Assembly (NCBI GenBank): GCA_934555825.1
Contig: CAKTFJ010000002.1
Location: 186,001-250,000, forward strand
Reading direction: 5' to 3'
Length of the DNA: 64,000 nt
Origin: an uncultured Hyphomicrobium sp.
Lineage (GTDB): Bacteria > Pseudomonadota > Alphaproteobacteria > Rhizobiales > Hyphomicrobiaceae
The notes below the pieces were generated by a model. It was not told where the DNA came from. It was given only the letters and a program-made list of their open reading frames with translations, and ran no database searches. Positions within the stretch are counted from its first letter, which is position 1. Each line of letters opens with the position of its first letter. The translations under genes and the position numbers were made by a program. This document shows, piece after piece, positions 33,925 to 42,400 of the stretch.

Positions 33925-34122
33925 TCGTTGTGTTGCCAGCGTGTTCCGTAGCCGGCCGGCGTCAGCGTGCTGAGCGTTGAGTGCGGGAGATGGTGGTTGA
34001 ACTGTGTCGTAGAGCGTCGATCAGTCGCCGAACGAGACGTTACTCCGCTCGTTCGGCGCGTAAATCCGCCATTGAAGCTTCCCGCAAGCGTTCTTACCCG
34101 CTTGCCGGGATGGATCTAGCCA
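33925..34122 (-). pseudogene. IS3-family transposase (orfB) C-terminal relic
   Basis: Reading the minus strand gives HPGKRVRTLAGSFNGGF and later FNHHLPHSTLSTLTPAGYGT, matching the end of IS3-family OrfB integrases (PGK-P-QNA-ESFNGRFRDECLNE and YN-RPHSSLG-LTPAE). The catalytic Glu of ESFNG is changed (AGSFNG) and the segment between is scrambled. No start, no upstream DDE residues and no clear terminal inverted repeats are seen. It is a decayed fragment. Confidence 0.65.
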
Positions 34123-34513
34123 TGTGAAGAGCATCCATTTTACCCCGACGTGCAACGTCCGCTCCTGACCGTTAAGGGACGAGTCGCGCATTTGTGGCTT
34201 CGGAATGGCGAGCAGACGTCGCGCAAAAGGGAAAGGATTAATCTATTATCTCGACGTCAACTTCCGTTATCTCGGCAAAGTAGACGTCATCATCGGGCCA
34301 GATCTCATGTCTTTGTTGGATACGAGACCCGCTGCCGATCCTGAAGAACTGAATTTCGAGACTCGATGGGCGTGGAAAAAATGCGCGGGATTTGGAAAGT
34401 GCGGTACGTGGCTCAGATTCAACGATCCGTACAGTTAATGCAGCAGAGAGCATTGTACGATTAGAAAGCCAAAACGTTTGGCCTAGCGGGTGGCGCGGCA
34501 GCGGGGCATCTCA

Positions 34514-34525
34514 CTCCGCCATTTT
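34514..34525. repeat. Right 12-bp direct repeat of the tRNA-Ser 3' end (candidate attR)
   Basis: CTCCGCCATTTT is identical to 7759-7770 (end of tRNA-Ser plus four bases). It lies between the transposase relic and the ABC exporter operon, where an island boundary would be expected. Confidence 0.5.
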
Positions 34526-34695
34526 TTTGGCTCACGCGCCTATGGGCTCTCCGCATGGGCGGCAGTAGTAGCATAAACCGATCTCCGTAAGCGTGAGCAG
34601 GCAAAACAGAGAAAGTTCACCACCTTTGCGCAAAGACAAGGATCGAGGAGGGTAACGATGACTCTATCGATACGCTGTGCATAGAAGGATCGGAT

Positions 34696-35766
34696 ATGAA
34701 GTTTGAGCACCGAGAGCGGCTCATTGCGTTGGCCGCCGTCGCCGCGGTGGCGATCGGCTACGTTGTCTGGCAGAAGTCCACGGATACGGGGCTGCCTGAA
34801 GGCTTTGCCAGCGGAAACGGCCGGCTTGAGGCCGTCGAAATCGATATTGCGGCTAAGACGGCGGGACGACTGAAGCAGGTGCTCGTGCGCGAAGGGGATT
34901 TCGTCCGCGCCGGTCAGCCGCTGGCGCACATGGACATCGCCCAGCTTGTCGCGCGAAAGCGGGAAGCTGAAGCTCAACTTCGTCGCGCGAAGATCGCAAT
35001 CGATACGGCCGGCAGCCTGGTGGCCCAACGGCAAGCCGAGCGTTCGTCTGCCGAGGCTGTCATCGAGCAACGCCAGGCAGAACTCGACGCAGCCGAGAGC
35101 AAACTTGCACGCTCCGAGCATCTTGTCCGAAACAACAACGTCTCTCAGCAAGTGCTGGACGACGACCGAGCCGCTCAAAGACGCGCTAAAGCGGCGCTCG
35201 CGGCATCGCGGGCCGCGCTCGCTGCGTCTGAAGCGGCAATCGGAGCGGCCAAGGCACAGGTCATCGACGCCGAAGCGGCCGTCGAAGCGGCTAAGGCGGC
35301 GATAGAAAGCCTGGATGCCGACATCGAAGACAGCACGCTGACTTCGCCGCGCGACGGGCGCGTACAATTCCGTGTTGCGCAGGCCGGCGAAGTGCTTTCG
35401 AGCGGCGGCCGTGTTCTCAATATGATCGACGTGTCGGACGTTTACATGACCTTCTTCCTGCCCACGCAGGAGGCAGGACGCGTTCCGCTCGGCGCGGACG
35501 TGCGCCTCGTTCTGGATGCCGCGCCGCATCTTGTTATCCCGGCGTCGGTGTCGTTCGTGTCGGATGTAGCGCAGTTCACGCCGAAAGCTGTGGAGACGGA
35601 AGACGAGCGTCTCAAGCTGATGTTCCGCGTTCGCGCTCACATCCCGCCGGATCTGCTGCGCAAGTATCTTACGCAGGTGAAGACCGGCCTCCCGGGCATG
35701 GCCTACGTGCGTATGGATCAGAACGTAGCTTGGCCTCCCAACCTTGCGTCAAACGTTGTGCAGTGA
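34696..35766 (+). CDS. HlyD/YbhG-type membrane fusion protein
   Basis: A 356-residue periplasmic adaptor anchored by one N-terminal helix ([17 protein letters not shown]). It has a lipoyl half ([39 protein letters not shown]), a long Ala/Glu/Arg coiled-coil hairpin (about 95-215), the second lipoyl half ([32 protein letters not shown]) and a beta-barrel part. It is like E. coli YbhG/YhiI, which work with ABC-2 exporters. The stop is 7 bases before the ATPase gene, so it forms an operon with the two ABC genes. Substrate unknown; drugs or metals are possible. Confidence 0.92.
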   Translation: MKFEHRERLIALAAVAAVAIGYVVWQKSTDTGLPEGFASGNGRLEAVEIDIAAKTAGRLKQVLVREGDFVRAGQPLAHMDIAQLVARKREAEAQLRRAKIAIDTAGSLVAQRQAERSSAEAVIEQRQAELDAAESKLARSEHLVRNNNVSQQVLDDDRAAQRRAKAALAASRAALAASEAAIGAAKAQVIDAEAAVEAAKAAIESLDADIEDSTLTSPRDGRVQFRVAQAGEVLSSGGRVLNMIDVSDVYMTFFLPTQEAGRVPLGADVRLVLDAAPHLVIPASVSFVSDVAQFTPKAVETEDERLKLMFRVRAHIPPDLLRKYLTQVKTGLPGMAYVRMDQNVAWPPNLASNVVQ

Positions 35767-35773
35767 CGGCACG

Positions 35774-38524
35774 ATGACAGGTGAACACTCGGCTTCCGTC
35801 GCGCATTTTGAGAACCTCCGTCTCACCTACGGGACGGTGAAGGCCATCGACGATCTTTCGCTCGACATTCCGTCGGGTCGAATGGTCGGACTGATCGGAC
35901 CGGACGGCGTGGGAAAGTCCAGCCTGCTCTCACTCATTGCGGGTGCGCGCAAGATGCAGGAGGGGCGGCTGACGGTTCTTGGTGGCGACATGCGCGAAGC
36001 GCGTCATCGCGAGGATGTCTGCCCCCGCATCGCCTACATGCCGCAAGGGCTCGGCAAGAACCTCTACCACACGCTCTCGATCTTCGAGAATGTCGACTTT
36101 TTCGGGCGCCTCTTTGGGCAAGCTCGTGCCGAGCGCAAGGCGCGCATTGCCGTTTTGCTAGAAAGCACCGGCCTTGCACCCTTTCGTGACCGCCCGGCGG
36201 GGAAGCTGTCTGGAGGCATGAAGCAGAAGCTCGGGCTCTGCTGCGCGCTGATCCACGATCCTGATCTTCTCATCCTCGACGAGCCGACGACCGGTGTCGA
36301 CCCGCTCTCGCGACGCCAGTTCTGGGAGCTGATCGACCGCATCCGCGCCGATAGGCCCGGCATGAGCGTTATCGTGGCGACGGCTTATATGGAGGAAGCT
36401 GCGCGCTACGATTGGCTCGTAGCGATGAATGCCGGAAAGATCCTCGCTACGGGGACGCCCGCCGAGCTGCTTGCGCAAACGGGAACGGATAACCTCGACG
36501 ACGCCTTCATCGCCATGCTGCCGGAAGAGGAGAGCAAGGACCACCGCAAGGTCGAGATTCCGCCGGCTCCTGCAGAAAATGGAGACGACTACGCGATTGA
36601 AGCGCGAGGCCTCACCATGCGATTCGGCGACTTCACAGCCGTCGACAACGTAACCTTCTCTATTCCGCGTGGCGAGATTTTCGGCTTCCTGGGCTCGAAC
36701 GGTTGCGGCAAAACTACGACGATGAAGATGCTAACCGGCCTTCTTCCCGCCAGCGAGGGTTCGGCGAAGCTCTTTGGTCATGAGGTCGATCCCAGAGACA
36801 TGGCCGTGCGCAAACGCGTGGGGTACATGAGCCAGGCCTTCTCGCTTTACAGCGAGCTTACCGTCGCGCAGAACCTCGATCTGCACGCCCGCCTTTTCAA
36901 GATGCCAGAAGACATCATTCCGGATCGTGTTGCGGATATGGCCCGCCGTTTCGGTCTCGCCGGCGTTATGGACACGTTACCCGCCTCGCTGCCGCTTGGC
37001 ATTCGCCAGCGCTTGTCTCTTGCTGTCGCAATGATCCACGGGCCGGACATTCTCATTCTCGATGAGCCGACGTCCGGCGTCGATCCCATAGCACGTGATG
37101 AATTCTGGCACATCCTGGCCGAGCTCTCGCGCAAGGACGGCGTCACGATTTTCGTCTCCACGCATTTCATGAACGAAGCGGAGCTCTGCGACCGCATTTC
37201 GCTCATGCATGCCGGAAAAGTGCTCGTAAGCGACACGCCGCGTGCGCTGATCGAGGCGCGTGGTGCCACGACTCTGGAAGAGGCGTTCGTGGCCTATCTG
37301 GAAGGCGCGATCGGGCCACAACCCGAGTCGCGCACCGAACCGATGCCGCATTCCAATCGACCAGGAGCGCATACCGCGAACGCCGCGTCTCGCCGCATGT
37401 TCAACCCGCGGCGGATGTTCAGCTATGCGCAGCGAGAGGCTGTGGAACTCAAGCGCGATCCTATTCGCGCGACAATGGCGATGCTGGGGACGCTTATTCT
37501 TTTGTTCGTCATTGGCTTTGGCATCAGCATGGATGTCGAAGATCTGACGTTCGCCGTTCTCGATCGTGACGATAGCAGCATCAGCCGAGACTATGCGCTC
37601 GAAATTGCCGGATCCCGCTATTTCATCGAGCAGCCGCCGCTGCAAGACTATCAGGATATGGACAGGCGCATGCGCAGCGGCGCGCTCAACGTGGCGCTGG
37701 AAATTCCGCCGAGTTTCGGGCGGGATGTTATGCGTGGAAAGAAGGTCCAGATTGGCGGCTGGATCGACGGTTCCAACCCGCAACGCGCCGAGACTGTGAA
37801 TGGATACGTGCAGGGGATGCACGCCGCGTGGGTTTCTGCGCGGGCTCGAGAGGCGCTCGGACGAGGAGCTGCGCTCGGCGATTTTGGGCTCGAAATCCGC
37901 TATCGCTACAACCCGGACGTCAAAAGCCTCGTCGCCATGGTGCCCGCGGTTATTCCGCTGCTTCTGATGCTGATCCCGGCGATGCTCGCGGCACTTTGCG
38001 TCGTGCGCGAAAAGGAGCTTGGATCGATCACGAACCTCTACGTGACGCCTGTGACCAAACTCGAATTCTTGCTTGGGAAGCAGTTGCCTTACATAGCGCT
38101 TGCTATGCTGAATTTCTTTATCCTCGCCGCGTTCGCCGTTTTCGCTTTCGAGGTGCCGTTCACGGGCAGCTTTCTGGTGTTCACCCTCGCGGCATTTCTT
38201 TACGTCTCGGCGGCGACCGCGCTTGGGCTTGTGATTTCGGCGTTCATGAAAAGCCAGCTCGCCGCGATTTTTGCAACATCTCTGTTGACGCTGCTCCCCG
38301 CGGTGCAGTTCTCGGGGCTCGTCGATCCGGTGTCGTCGCTTGAGGGGGGTGGTGCCATCATTTCCAAGCTCTACCCTACCACGTACTTCATGACCATCTC
38401 GCGCGGCGTGTTCTCGAAGGGACTCGGCTTCCAGGAACTCACGAGTTCTCTTGTTCCACTTGCGTTGACCGTTCCGGCTTTAATCGCGATCGGCACGCTT
38501 CTCCTCAAGAAGCAGGAGAGCTGA
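35774..38524 (+). CDS. Fused double-ATPase and ABC-2 permease (RbbA/YhiH-like)
   Basis: A 916-residue fusion. The first ATPase (about 10-240) has Walker [10 protein letters not shown], signature [13 protein letters not shown] and Walker [14 protein letters not shown]. The second (about 275-510) has GSNGCGKTT, a signature that is degenerate ([14 protein letters not shown] in place of LSGGQ) and [15 protein letters not shown]-terminal ABC-2 permease domain (about 560-916) has six helices and a large loop. This layout is that of RbbA/YhiH proteins. ATG 35774 is chosen because ATPase homology starts directly after; the frame opens at 35744. It exports an unknown substrate with the adaptor and the next permease. 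Confidence 0.93.
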   Translation: MTGEHSASVAHFENLRLTYGTVKAIDDLSLDIPSGRMVGLIGPDGVGKSSLLSLIAGARKMQEGRLTVLGGDMREARHREDVCPRIAYMPQGLGKNLYHTLSIFENVDFFGRLFGQARAERKARIAVLLESTGLAPFRDRPAGKLSGGMKQKLGLCCALIHDPDLLILDEPTTGVDPLSRRQFWELIDRIRADRPGMSVIVATAYMEEAARYDWLVAMNAGKILATGTPAELLAQTGTDNLDDAFIAMLPEEESKDHRKVEIPPAPAENGDDYAIEARGLTMRFGDFTAVDNVTFSIPRGEIFGFLGSNGCGKTTTMKMLTGLLPASEGSAKLFGHEVDPRDMAVRKRVGYMSQAFSLYSELTVAQNLDLHARLFKMPEDIIPDRVADMARRFGLAGVMDTLPASLPLGIRQRLSLAVAMIHGPDILILDEPTSGVDPIARDEFWHILAELSRKDGVTIFVSTHFMNEAELCDRISLMHAGKVLVSDTPRALIEARGATTLEEAFVAYLEGAIGPQPESRTEPMPHSNRPGAHTANAASRRMFNPRRMFSYAQREAVELKRDPIRATMAMLGTLILLFVIGFGISMDVEDLTFAVLDRDDSSISRDYALEIAGSRYFIEQPPLQDYQDMDRRMRSGALNVALEIPPSFGRDVMRGKKVQIGGWIDGSNPQRAETVNGYVQGMHAAWVSARAREALGRGAALGDFGLEIRYRYNPDVKSLVAMVPAVIPLLLMLIPAMLAALCVVREKELGSITNLYVTPVTKLEFLLGKQLPYIALAMLNFFILAAFAVFAFEVPFTGSFLVFTLAAFLYVSAATALGLVISAFMKSQLAAIFATSLLTLLPAVQFSGLVDPVSSLEGGGAIISKLYPTTYFMTISRGVFSKGLGFQELTSSLVPLALTVPALIAIGTLLLKKQES

Positions 38525-38527
38525 GCG

Positions 38528-39640
38528 GTGTCGTGGGCGAACATCTATCAACTCGGCATCAAGGAGCTGCGAGGTATGCTCCGCGATCCGGTAATGCTTG
38601 TTTTGATCGTCTTTTCGTTCACGGTTTCCGTCTATACATCCGCGACCTCGATTCCAGAAACGCTCAATCGCGCCACGATCGCCATCGTCGACGAGGACCA
38701 GTCGCCGCTCTCGGGACGGATCGCGAATTCGTTCTATCCGCCCTATTTCATCACGCCGTCGATGATCAACGTGGCCGAAATGGATCGGCGTATGGACAAC
38801 GGTCTCGACACATTCGCGCTCAATATTCCGCCAAATTTTCAGCGCGACCTGCTGGCCGCGAAAGCCCCTGTCATTCAGCTCAACGTCGATGCCACACGCA
38901 TGTCACAGGCATTCACGGGTGGCGGCTATGTTCAGAGCATCGTCTCGGCGGAAGTCCGCGAGTTTTTGCAGCGCTACAGGGGTGAGGCCGAGCTTCCGGT
39001 GGAGCTTAGCCTCCGGTCTCGATTTAACCCGGAGCTTAACAAGGGTTGGTTCGGATCGATTACCAGCATCATCAACAGCATTACGATGCTCTCAATCATC
39101 CTGGCCGGTGCGGCCCTCATTCGCGAGCGCGAGCATGGAACGATCGAGCATCTGCTCGTCATGCCCGTCACGCCGCTCGAAATCATGATTAGCAAGGTGT
39201 GGTCGATGGGGCTCGTCGTCCTCTTGTCCTCGACCTTTTCCCTGCTCGTCATCGCGCAGGGGCTTTTGCACGTGCCGCTTCAAGGTTCGATGCTGCTTTT
39301 CTTCTGCGGCACAGCGCTTCTTTTGTTCGCCACGACGTCTCTCGGCATCTTTCTGGCCACAGTCGCGGGATCAATGCCGCAGTTCGGCTTGCTCCTGATG
39401 CTTGTCCTTTTGCCGCTGCAAGTCCTTTCCGGAGCATCGACACCGCGCGAAAGCATGCCGGACATTGTGCAGAACATCATGTTCTTCGCGCCGAACACCC
39501 ATTTCGTGATGCTGTCGCAGGCCGTTCTGTTCCGTGGAGCGGGAGTGGATGTTGTCTGGCCCCAGCTCCTCATGCTGCTCGTGATCGGAGCCGCACTCTT
39601 TGCCTACTCTCTGAGGCGCTTTCGGGCGTTCCTCAAATAG
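38528..39640 (+). CDS. ABC-2 type permease (YhhJ/YbhS-like)
   Basis: A 370-residue permease: an N-terminal helix, a periplasmic domain (SIPETLNRATIAIVDEDQSPLSGRI through QRYRGEAELPVELSLRSRF), then five helices with the ABC-2 motif LIREREHGTIEHLLVMPVTPLEIMISKVW and LLVLLPLQVLSGASTPRESMP. It pairs with the fused ATPase/permease three bases upstream. The start GTG 38528 follows GAGCG; there is no better alternative. Convergent with the TetR gene 81 bases away, where a long-loop inverted repeat GGGCAGGT/ACCTGCCC lies. Confidence 0.92.
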   Translation: MSWANIYQLGIKELRGMLRDPVMLVLIVFSFTVSVYTSATSIPETLNRATIAIVDEDQSPLSGRIANSFYPPYFITPSMINVAEMDRRMDNGLDTFALNIPPNFQRDLLAAKAPVIQLNVDATRMSQAFTGGGYVQSIVSAEVREFLQRYRGEAELPVELSLRSRFNPELNKGWFGSITSIINSITMLSIILAGAALIREREHGTIEHLLVMPVTPLEIMISKVWSMGLVVLLSSTFSLLVIAQGLLHVPLQGSMLLFFCGTALLLFATTSLGIFLATVAGSMPQFGLLLMLVLLPLQVLSGASTPRESMPDIVQNIMFFAPNTHFVMLSQAVLFRGAGVDVVWPQLLMLLVIGAALFAYSLRRFRAFLK

Positions 39641-39721
39641 GGCAGGTGGCGAAGTTTGGCGGTGGACGAAACCTGCCCCGCCGGGGACGATACGCAAGAT
39701 CCGCTTAGTGGCAGCGACGGA

Positions 39722-40414
39722 CTATGCGGATTTTCTGCTGGCCAGATCCGGACGGGTCACCCTCGTGGATTTTCTATGTGCGGCTTCGTATCCGAGATGT
39801 TGCCATAGCGTACGCTTGAACTCCTCGACGGTCTTGAGCATGTCGAAATCTTTGAGGATGAGCGAGCGCGCGAGGACGCCGTCGAGAAAGGCCGAGATCA
39901 TCGTCGCGATAATTGCGGGTTCGACATTGCGGAAGATGCCGGTCCGGATGCCGTCGTGGATGAACTTCTGCAGGATCTCGTTCTCGTGATTGTAAAAGCG
40001 CTTGATGGCGCTACGCGCCTCGGCGAATTCGGGACCGCTGCAATCCAAGCTGATCTTGATCACGTTGCGGAGGCGCTTGTGGAGCGTCACGTGGACGTTG
40101 AACCACTCGTTGATCGCAGACACGGCGTTGTCGTGTTTCTCGTTGTCGCAATGTTCGGCGAAGTGCCGAAAAGCTTCGTCGATGGCGCTGTTGATCGCAG
40201 CATTGAAGAGCGCCAGCTTGTCTTTGTAGTGGTAGTAGATCATGGCGCTGTTGACGTTCGCGGCGTGACCTATGTCTTTGATGGTCACGGACGAAAAGTG
40301 CCGCTCCGCGAATAGATCAAGTGCAATACGTGCAAGATCTTCTGCTCCGGGACCGGCAATATTTGCGCGTCTCCGGCCCAGTTTAGGCTCGGTTTCTTTC
40401 TTCTTGGCCGCCAT
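39722..40414 (-). CDS. TetR-family transcriptional regulator
   Basis: A 230-residue regulator. The TetR helix-turn-helix is EDLARIALDLFAERHFSSVTIKDIGHAANVNSAMIYYHYKDKLALFNAAI (about 24-73); the C-terminal ligand domain (80-215) is helical with ISAFLDGVLARSLILKDFDM. The N-terminus is Lys/Arg rich (MAAKKKETEPKLGRRR). It is convergent with the ABC exporter and divergent from the one-carbon cluster. A palindromic candidate operator lies 17-36 bases before its start and a better version lies ahead of the formimidoyltransferase gene, so it may control itself and that cluster. Confidence 0.9.
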   Translation of the reverse strand: MAAKKKETEPKLGRRRANIAGPGAEDLARIALDLFAERHFSSVTIKDIGHAANVNSAMIYYHYKDKLALFNAAINSAIDEAFRHFAEHCDNEKHDNAVSAINEWFNVHVTLHKRLRNVIKISLDCSGPEFAEARSAIKRFYNHENEILQKFIHDGIRTGIFRNVEPAIIATMISAFLDGVLARSLILKDFDMLKTVEEFKRTLWQHLGYEAAHRKSTRVTRPDLASRKSA

Positions 40415-40430
40415 CGATACCTAGCTCAGC

Positions 40431-40450
40431 ATTAAATTGACAGATTAATT
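40431..40450. promoter_or_regulatory. Inverted repeat upstream of tetR (candidate operator 1)
   Basis: ATTAAATT-GACA-GATTAATT lies 17-36 bases ahead of the tetR start codon. Its right half GATTAATT is identical to the right half of the perfect palindrome at 41082-41101 and the 4-base spacer is the same length. This suits autorepression by the TetR protein. Confidence 0.5.
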
Positions 40451-41081
40451 AGAACTTGCATCAAGGGAGATGCGCTTTGGGCGGCGCGTGAAGACTCGCG
40501 TGCCGTACATATCCACGAAGCGAAGTTGCTTCTGTCGGGCGACGTTGCTCGACGGATCAGAGGCCGACGTTGTCCTCGCTTTATGAGCGTAGCACGCGCC
40601 GCGACCAGGCCATAGCCGGTGCAGGGGAATTTTGTCGCCTCGGATCGCCGCAGCGATGGGGCTATCCAAGATTTTTTAGGAGCTGATGGCACGTCGGGGA
40701 GTGCATTGCACAATGCCTGGGGTATTCGCATTGCGCGTATCGTGATTTTCAGGCTGTGCCCCGCGCTTTTGCTTGCGCCCATAAGATTTGGTGCGCCCTT
40801 CGGAAGAAGGCTTTTGCGGGCTGTTGGGACTGATGGTGTTTTCGCGACCCAGTCCAAGATTGATGAGATGAATGAGGCGATTGATCTCGTCTTGCTAAGG
40901 GCATCTTCCACTGCAGGATCTTCTCGCACAGATGTGTGGCGGTCCGTGCCGCGACGTCTCTCCGAGCCGAGTTCGCGCAAGAGGATGTATGCGGACGATG
41001 CAGAGCCTTTTTGCGTACGTAGGCGGGTTGGGGGGCCTCGAATGTCTCGCATTGCAAACACGAATTGGCGCACCGCATAAT

Positions 41082-41101
41082 AATTAATCGCTTGATTAAT
41101 T
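41082..41101. promoter_or_regulatory. Palindrome upstream of the one-carbon cluster (candidate operator 2)
   Basis: AATTAATC-GCTT-GATTAATT has perfect 8-bp arms around a 4-base spacer, about 195 bases before the formimidoyltransferase ATG. It matches the layout and right half-site of the repeat in front of tetR, suggesting the same regulator binds both. Confidence 0.55.
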
Positions 41102-41158
41102 TAAATTCAGGGATACCGTGAGGGTGGGACGTCAAGCTGCCCATTCGGATGGGGGTGT

Positions 41159-41188
41159 CTACCCAAGTGGGTAGGCTAAAACCTACCC
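41159..41188. promoter_or_regulatory. Overlapping palindromes in the leader of the one-carbon cluster
   Basis: CTACCCA-AG-TGGGTAG (41159-41174) is a palindrome with 7-bp arms. Its right arm can alternatively pair downstream: GGGTAGG (41169-41175) with CCTACCC (41182-41188) across 6 bases. The two pairings exclude each other. The element is about 110 bases before the ATG and may be an operator, or an RNA switch between alternative hairpins. Confidence 0.5.
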
Positions 41189-41296
41189 TGCTGATCGCTT
41201 GGTCCCGTCGCAGGGAGTGACCACGGATGTCGTGGCGCACCGTAACGCATCCCGGATGGCCATGCCGAACCGGGACCGCACTTCAGGAGGACGCTC

Positions 41297-42238
41297 ATGG
41301 CCCAGTATATCCTATCGGACCCGAACTTCAGTGATGGCACCCGCAAGGAGGTGATCGAGCAGATCGTAGCTCCCTTCCGGGACAAGAAAGGGGTTAAGCT
41401 CATCGGCTATGAGCCCGACGCAGATTTCGATCGCTTGCCGGTCGAGGTGCTGGGTCGGCCGGAGGCCGTGAGGGAGGCGATCCTGGCATCTGCTGCGAAG
41501 GCGTACGAGCTCATCGACATGGAGAAGCAGCACGGGCGCCATCCGCGTATCGGTGCCGTGGATACCATCGAGATCTACCCGGCGAAGGACATCACCATCG
41601 AGGAATGCATCGACTTCGCGGAGGATCTCGGAAAGGAGCTCTTCAAGCGTCATGGTGTTCCGATTTTCTTTACCGGCAGAAACGCGCGCCGGCCGGATCG
41701 CGAAGGGCTGACGGCCATCCGCAAGGGCAACTACGAGGGCCTGCGGGACGTCATCGAAAAGGATCACGACCGCGCGCCGGATCTTGGCCCGGCGAAGATG
41801 CATCCGACGGCGGGGGCAACCATCGTCGGTGCTCTCGACGAGCATGACGCGTATTTCAACGTCGTTCTCGATACGACGGATCTCGCCATTGCCCGGAAGC
41901 TTGCAAGCTACGTACGCGGAAAGACCGGCGGTTTCACAAACATCCAGGGCGTGATCGGCTTGCCGAATACGCATCGGCGGACGGGCAAGGCGGTTACGAT
42001 CGTGTCTTGCGAAGTGAGCAATCCGCTCAAGACGCCGTTGCACCGCATCTACAATCTTCTGAAAGCCGAAGCCGCGCGCTACGGCGTGAATGTCCTCGCG
42101 GGCCAAGTGTGTGGGACAATCGCGGCTGAGGTGCTGGTGCAGACGGCGGAATGGTACTTGCAGCTCGAGGGCATCAACGGTCCTTGGGATTACAAGTCCC
42201 AGATCCTCGAAAATCATTTGCTTGAGCTGGAAGGCTAG
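41297..42238 (+). CDS. Glutamate formimidoyltransferase
   Basis: A 313-residue enzyme. The N-terminal domain contains NFSDGTRKEVIEQIV and LIGYEPDADFDRLPVEVLGRPEAV; then MEKQHGRHPRIGAVDTIEIYP with the conserved catalytic-region His residues, VPIFFTGRNARRPDR, FNVVLDTTDLAIARKLASYVRGKTGGFTNIQG and QVSMNL-like SCEVSNPLKTPLHRIYNL. It transfers a formimino group from N-formimino-L-glutamate to tetrahydrofolate. No histidine-degradation genes are nearby; instead ftfL, fch, folC and metF follow, so it feeds one-carbon units into folate in some other context. A good Shine-Dalgarno (CAGGAGGA) precedes ATG 41297. Confidence 0.93.
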   Translation: MAQYILSDPNFSDGTRKEVIEQIVAPFRDKKGVKLIGYEPDADFDRLPVEVLGRPEAVREAILASAAKAYELIDMEKQHGRHPRIGAVDTIEIYPAKDITIEECIDFAEDLGKELFKRHGVPIFFTGRNARRPDREGLTAIRKGNYEGLRDVIEKDHDRAPDLGPAKMHPTAGATIVGALDEHDAYFNVVLDTTDLAIARKLASYVRGKTGGFTNIQGVIGLPNTHRRTGKAVTIVSCEVSNPLKTPLHRIYNLLKAEAARYGVNVLAGQVCGTIAAEVLVQTAEWYLQLEGINGPWDYKSQILENHLLELEG

Positions 42239-42400
42239 TTCTTTTCCGCGAGAGTGAACTAACTAATCGACTAATAATACTTGATAGCAACGGGAGGTAA
42301 TCAAGGCCGGCTTGCATAAAGAATGACCGATAGATCGGCAAAATGGGGGGCATGCAAGCCGGCTTTTGATTCCATTCATCGGACCCTGGGAGGACCGACA

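Larger units (their letters stand above)
7759..34525. mobile_element. Probable arsenic genomic island integrated at tRNA-Ser
   Basis: The element is bounded on the left by tRNA-Ser with an adjoining decayed serine recombinase, and on the right by a 12-bp repeat of the tRNA end and an IS3-family transposase relic. Cargo is an autotransporter-like protein, a two-component system and about 20 kb of arsenic metabolism genes. The recombinase and transposase are both broken, so the island looks fixed. The right boundary depends on a short repeat and is an inference. Confidence 0.55.
33823..34695. other. Relic-filled region at the right end of the island
   Basis: About 870 bases without an intact gene. 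It contains an IS3-family transposase relic (33925-34122), a 77-codon open frame at 34205-34438 without recognisable features, the 12-bp tRNA-end repeat at 34514-34525 followed by a T run, and then the leader of the HlyD-type gene. The GC content is uneven, as expected of mobile-element debris. Confidence 0.55.
40415..41296. other. Long intergenic region between tetR and the one-carbon cluster
   Basis: About 880 bases. Open frames of 150-210 codons exist on both strands, but none shows a family resemblance, a good ribosome site or consistent composition, so no gene is called. Regulatory structure is clear: palindromes at 40431-40450, 41082-41101, 41159-41174 and 41169-41188. The last 200 bases are probably the promoter and leader of the cluster. 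Confidence 0.5.

Noticed and set aside
34205..34438. A 77-codon frame in the right-end debris of the island
   Set aside because: No family resemblance and no clear ribosome site; it lies in a relic-rich stretch, so no gene is called.
39641..39680. Inverted repeat GGGCAGGT/ACCTGCCC between the ABC permease and tetR as a terminator
   Set aside because: The loop is over 20 bases and no T run follows; kept only as a remark.
40432..41073. A 213-codon minus-strand frame and a 153-codon plus-strand frame in the tetR to one-carbon gap
   Set aside because: Neither resembles a protein family, composition is uneven, and the region carries operator-like repeats instead.
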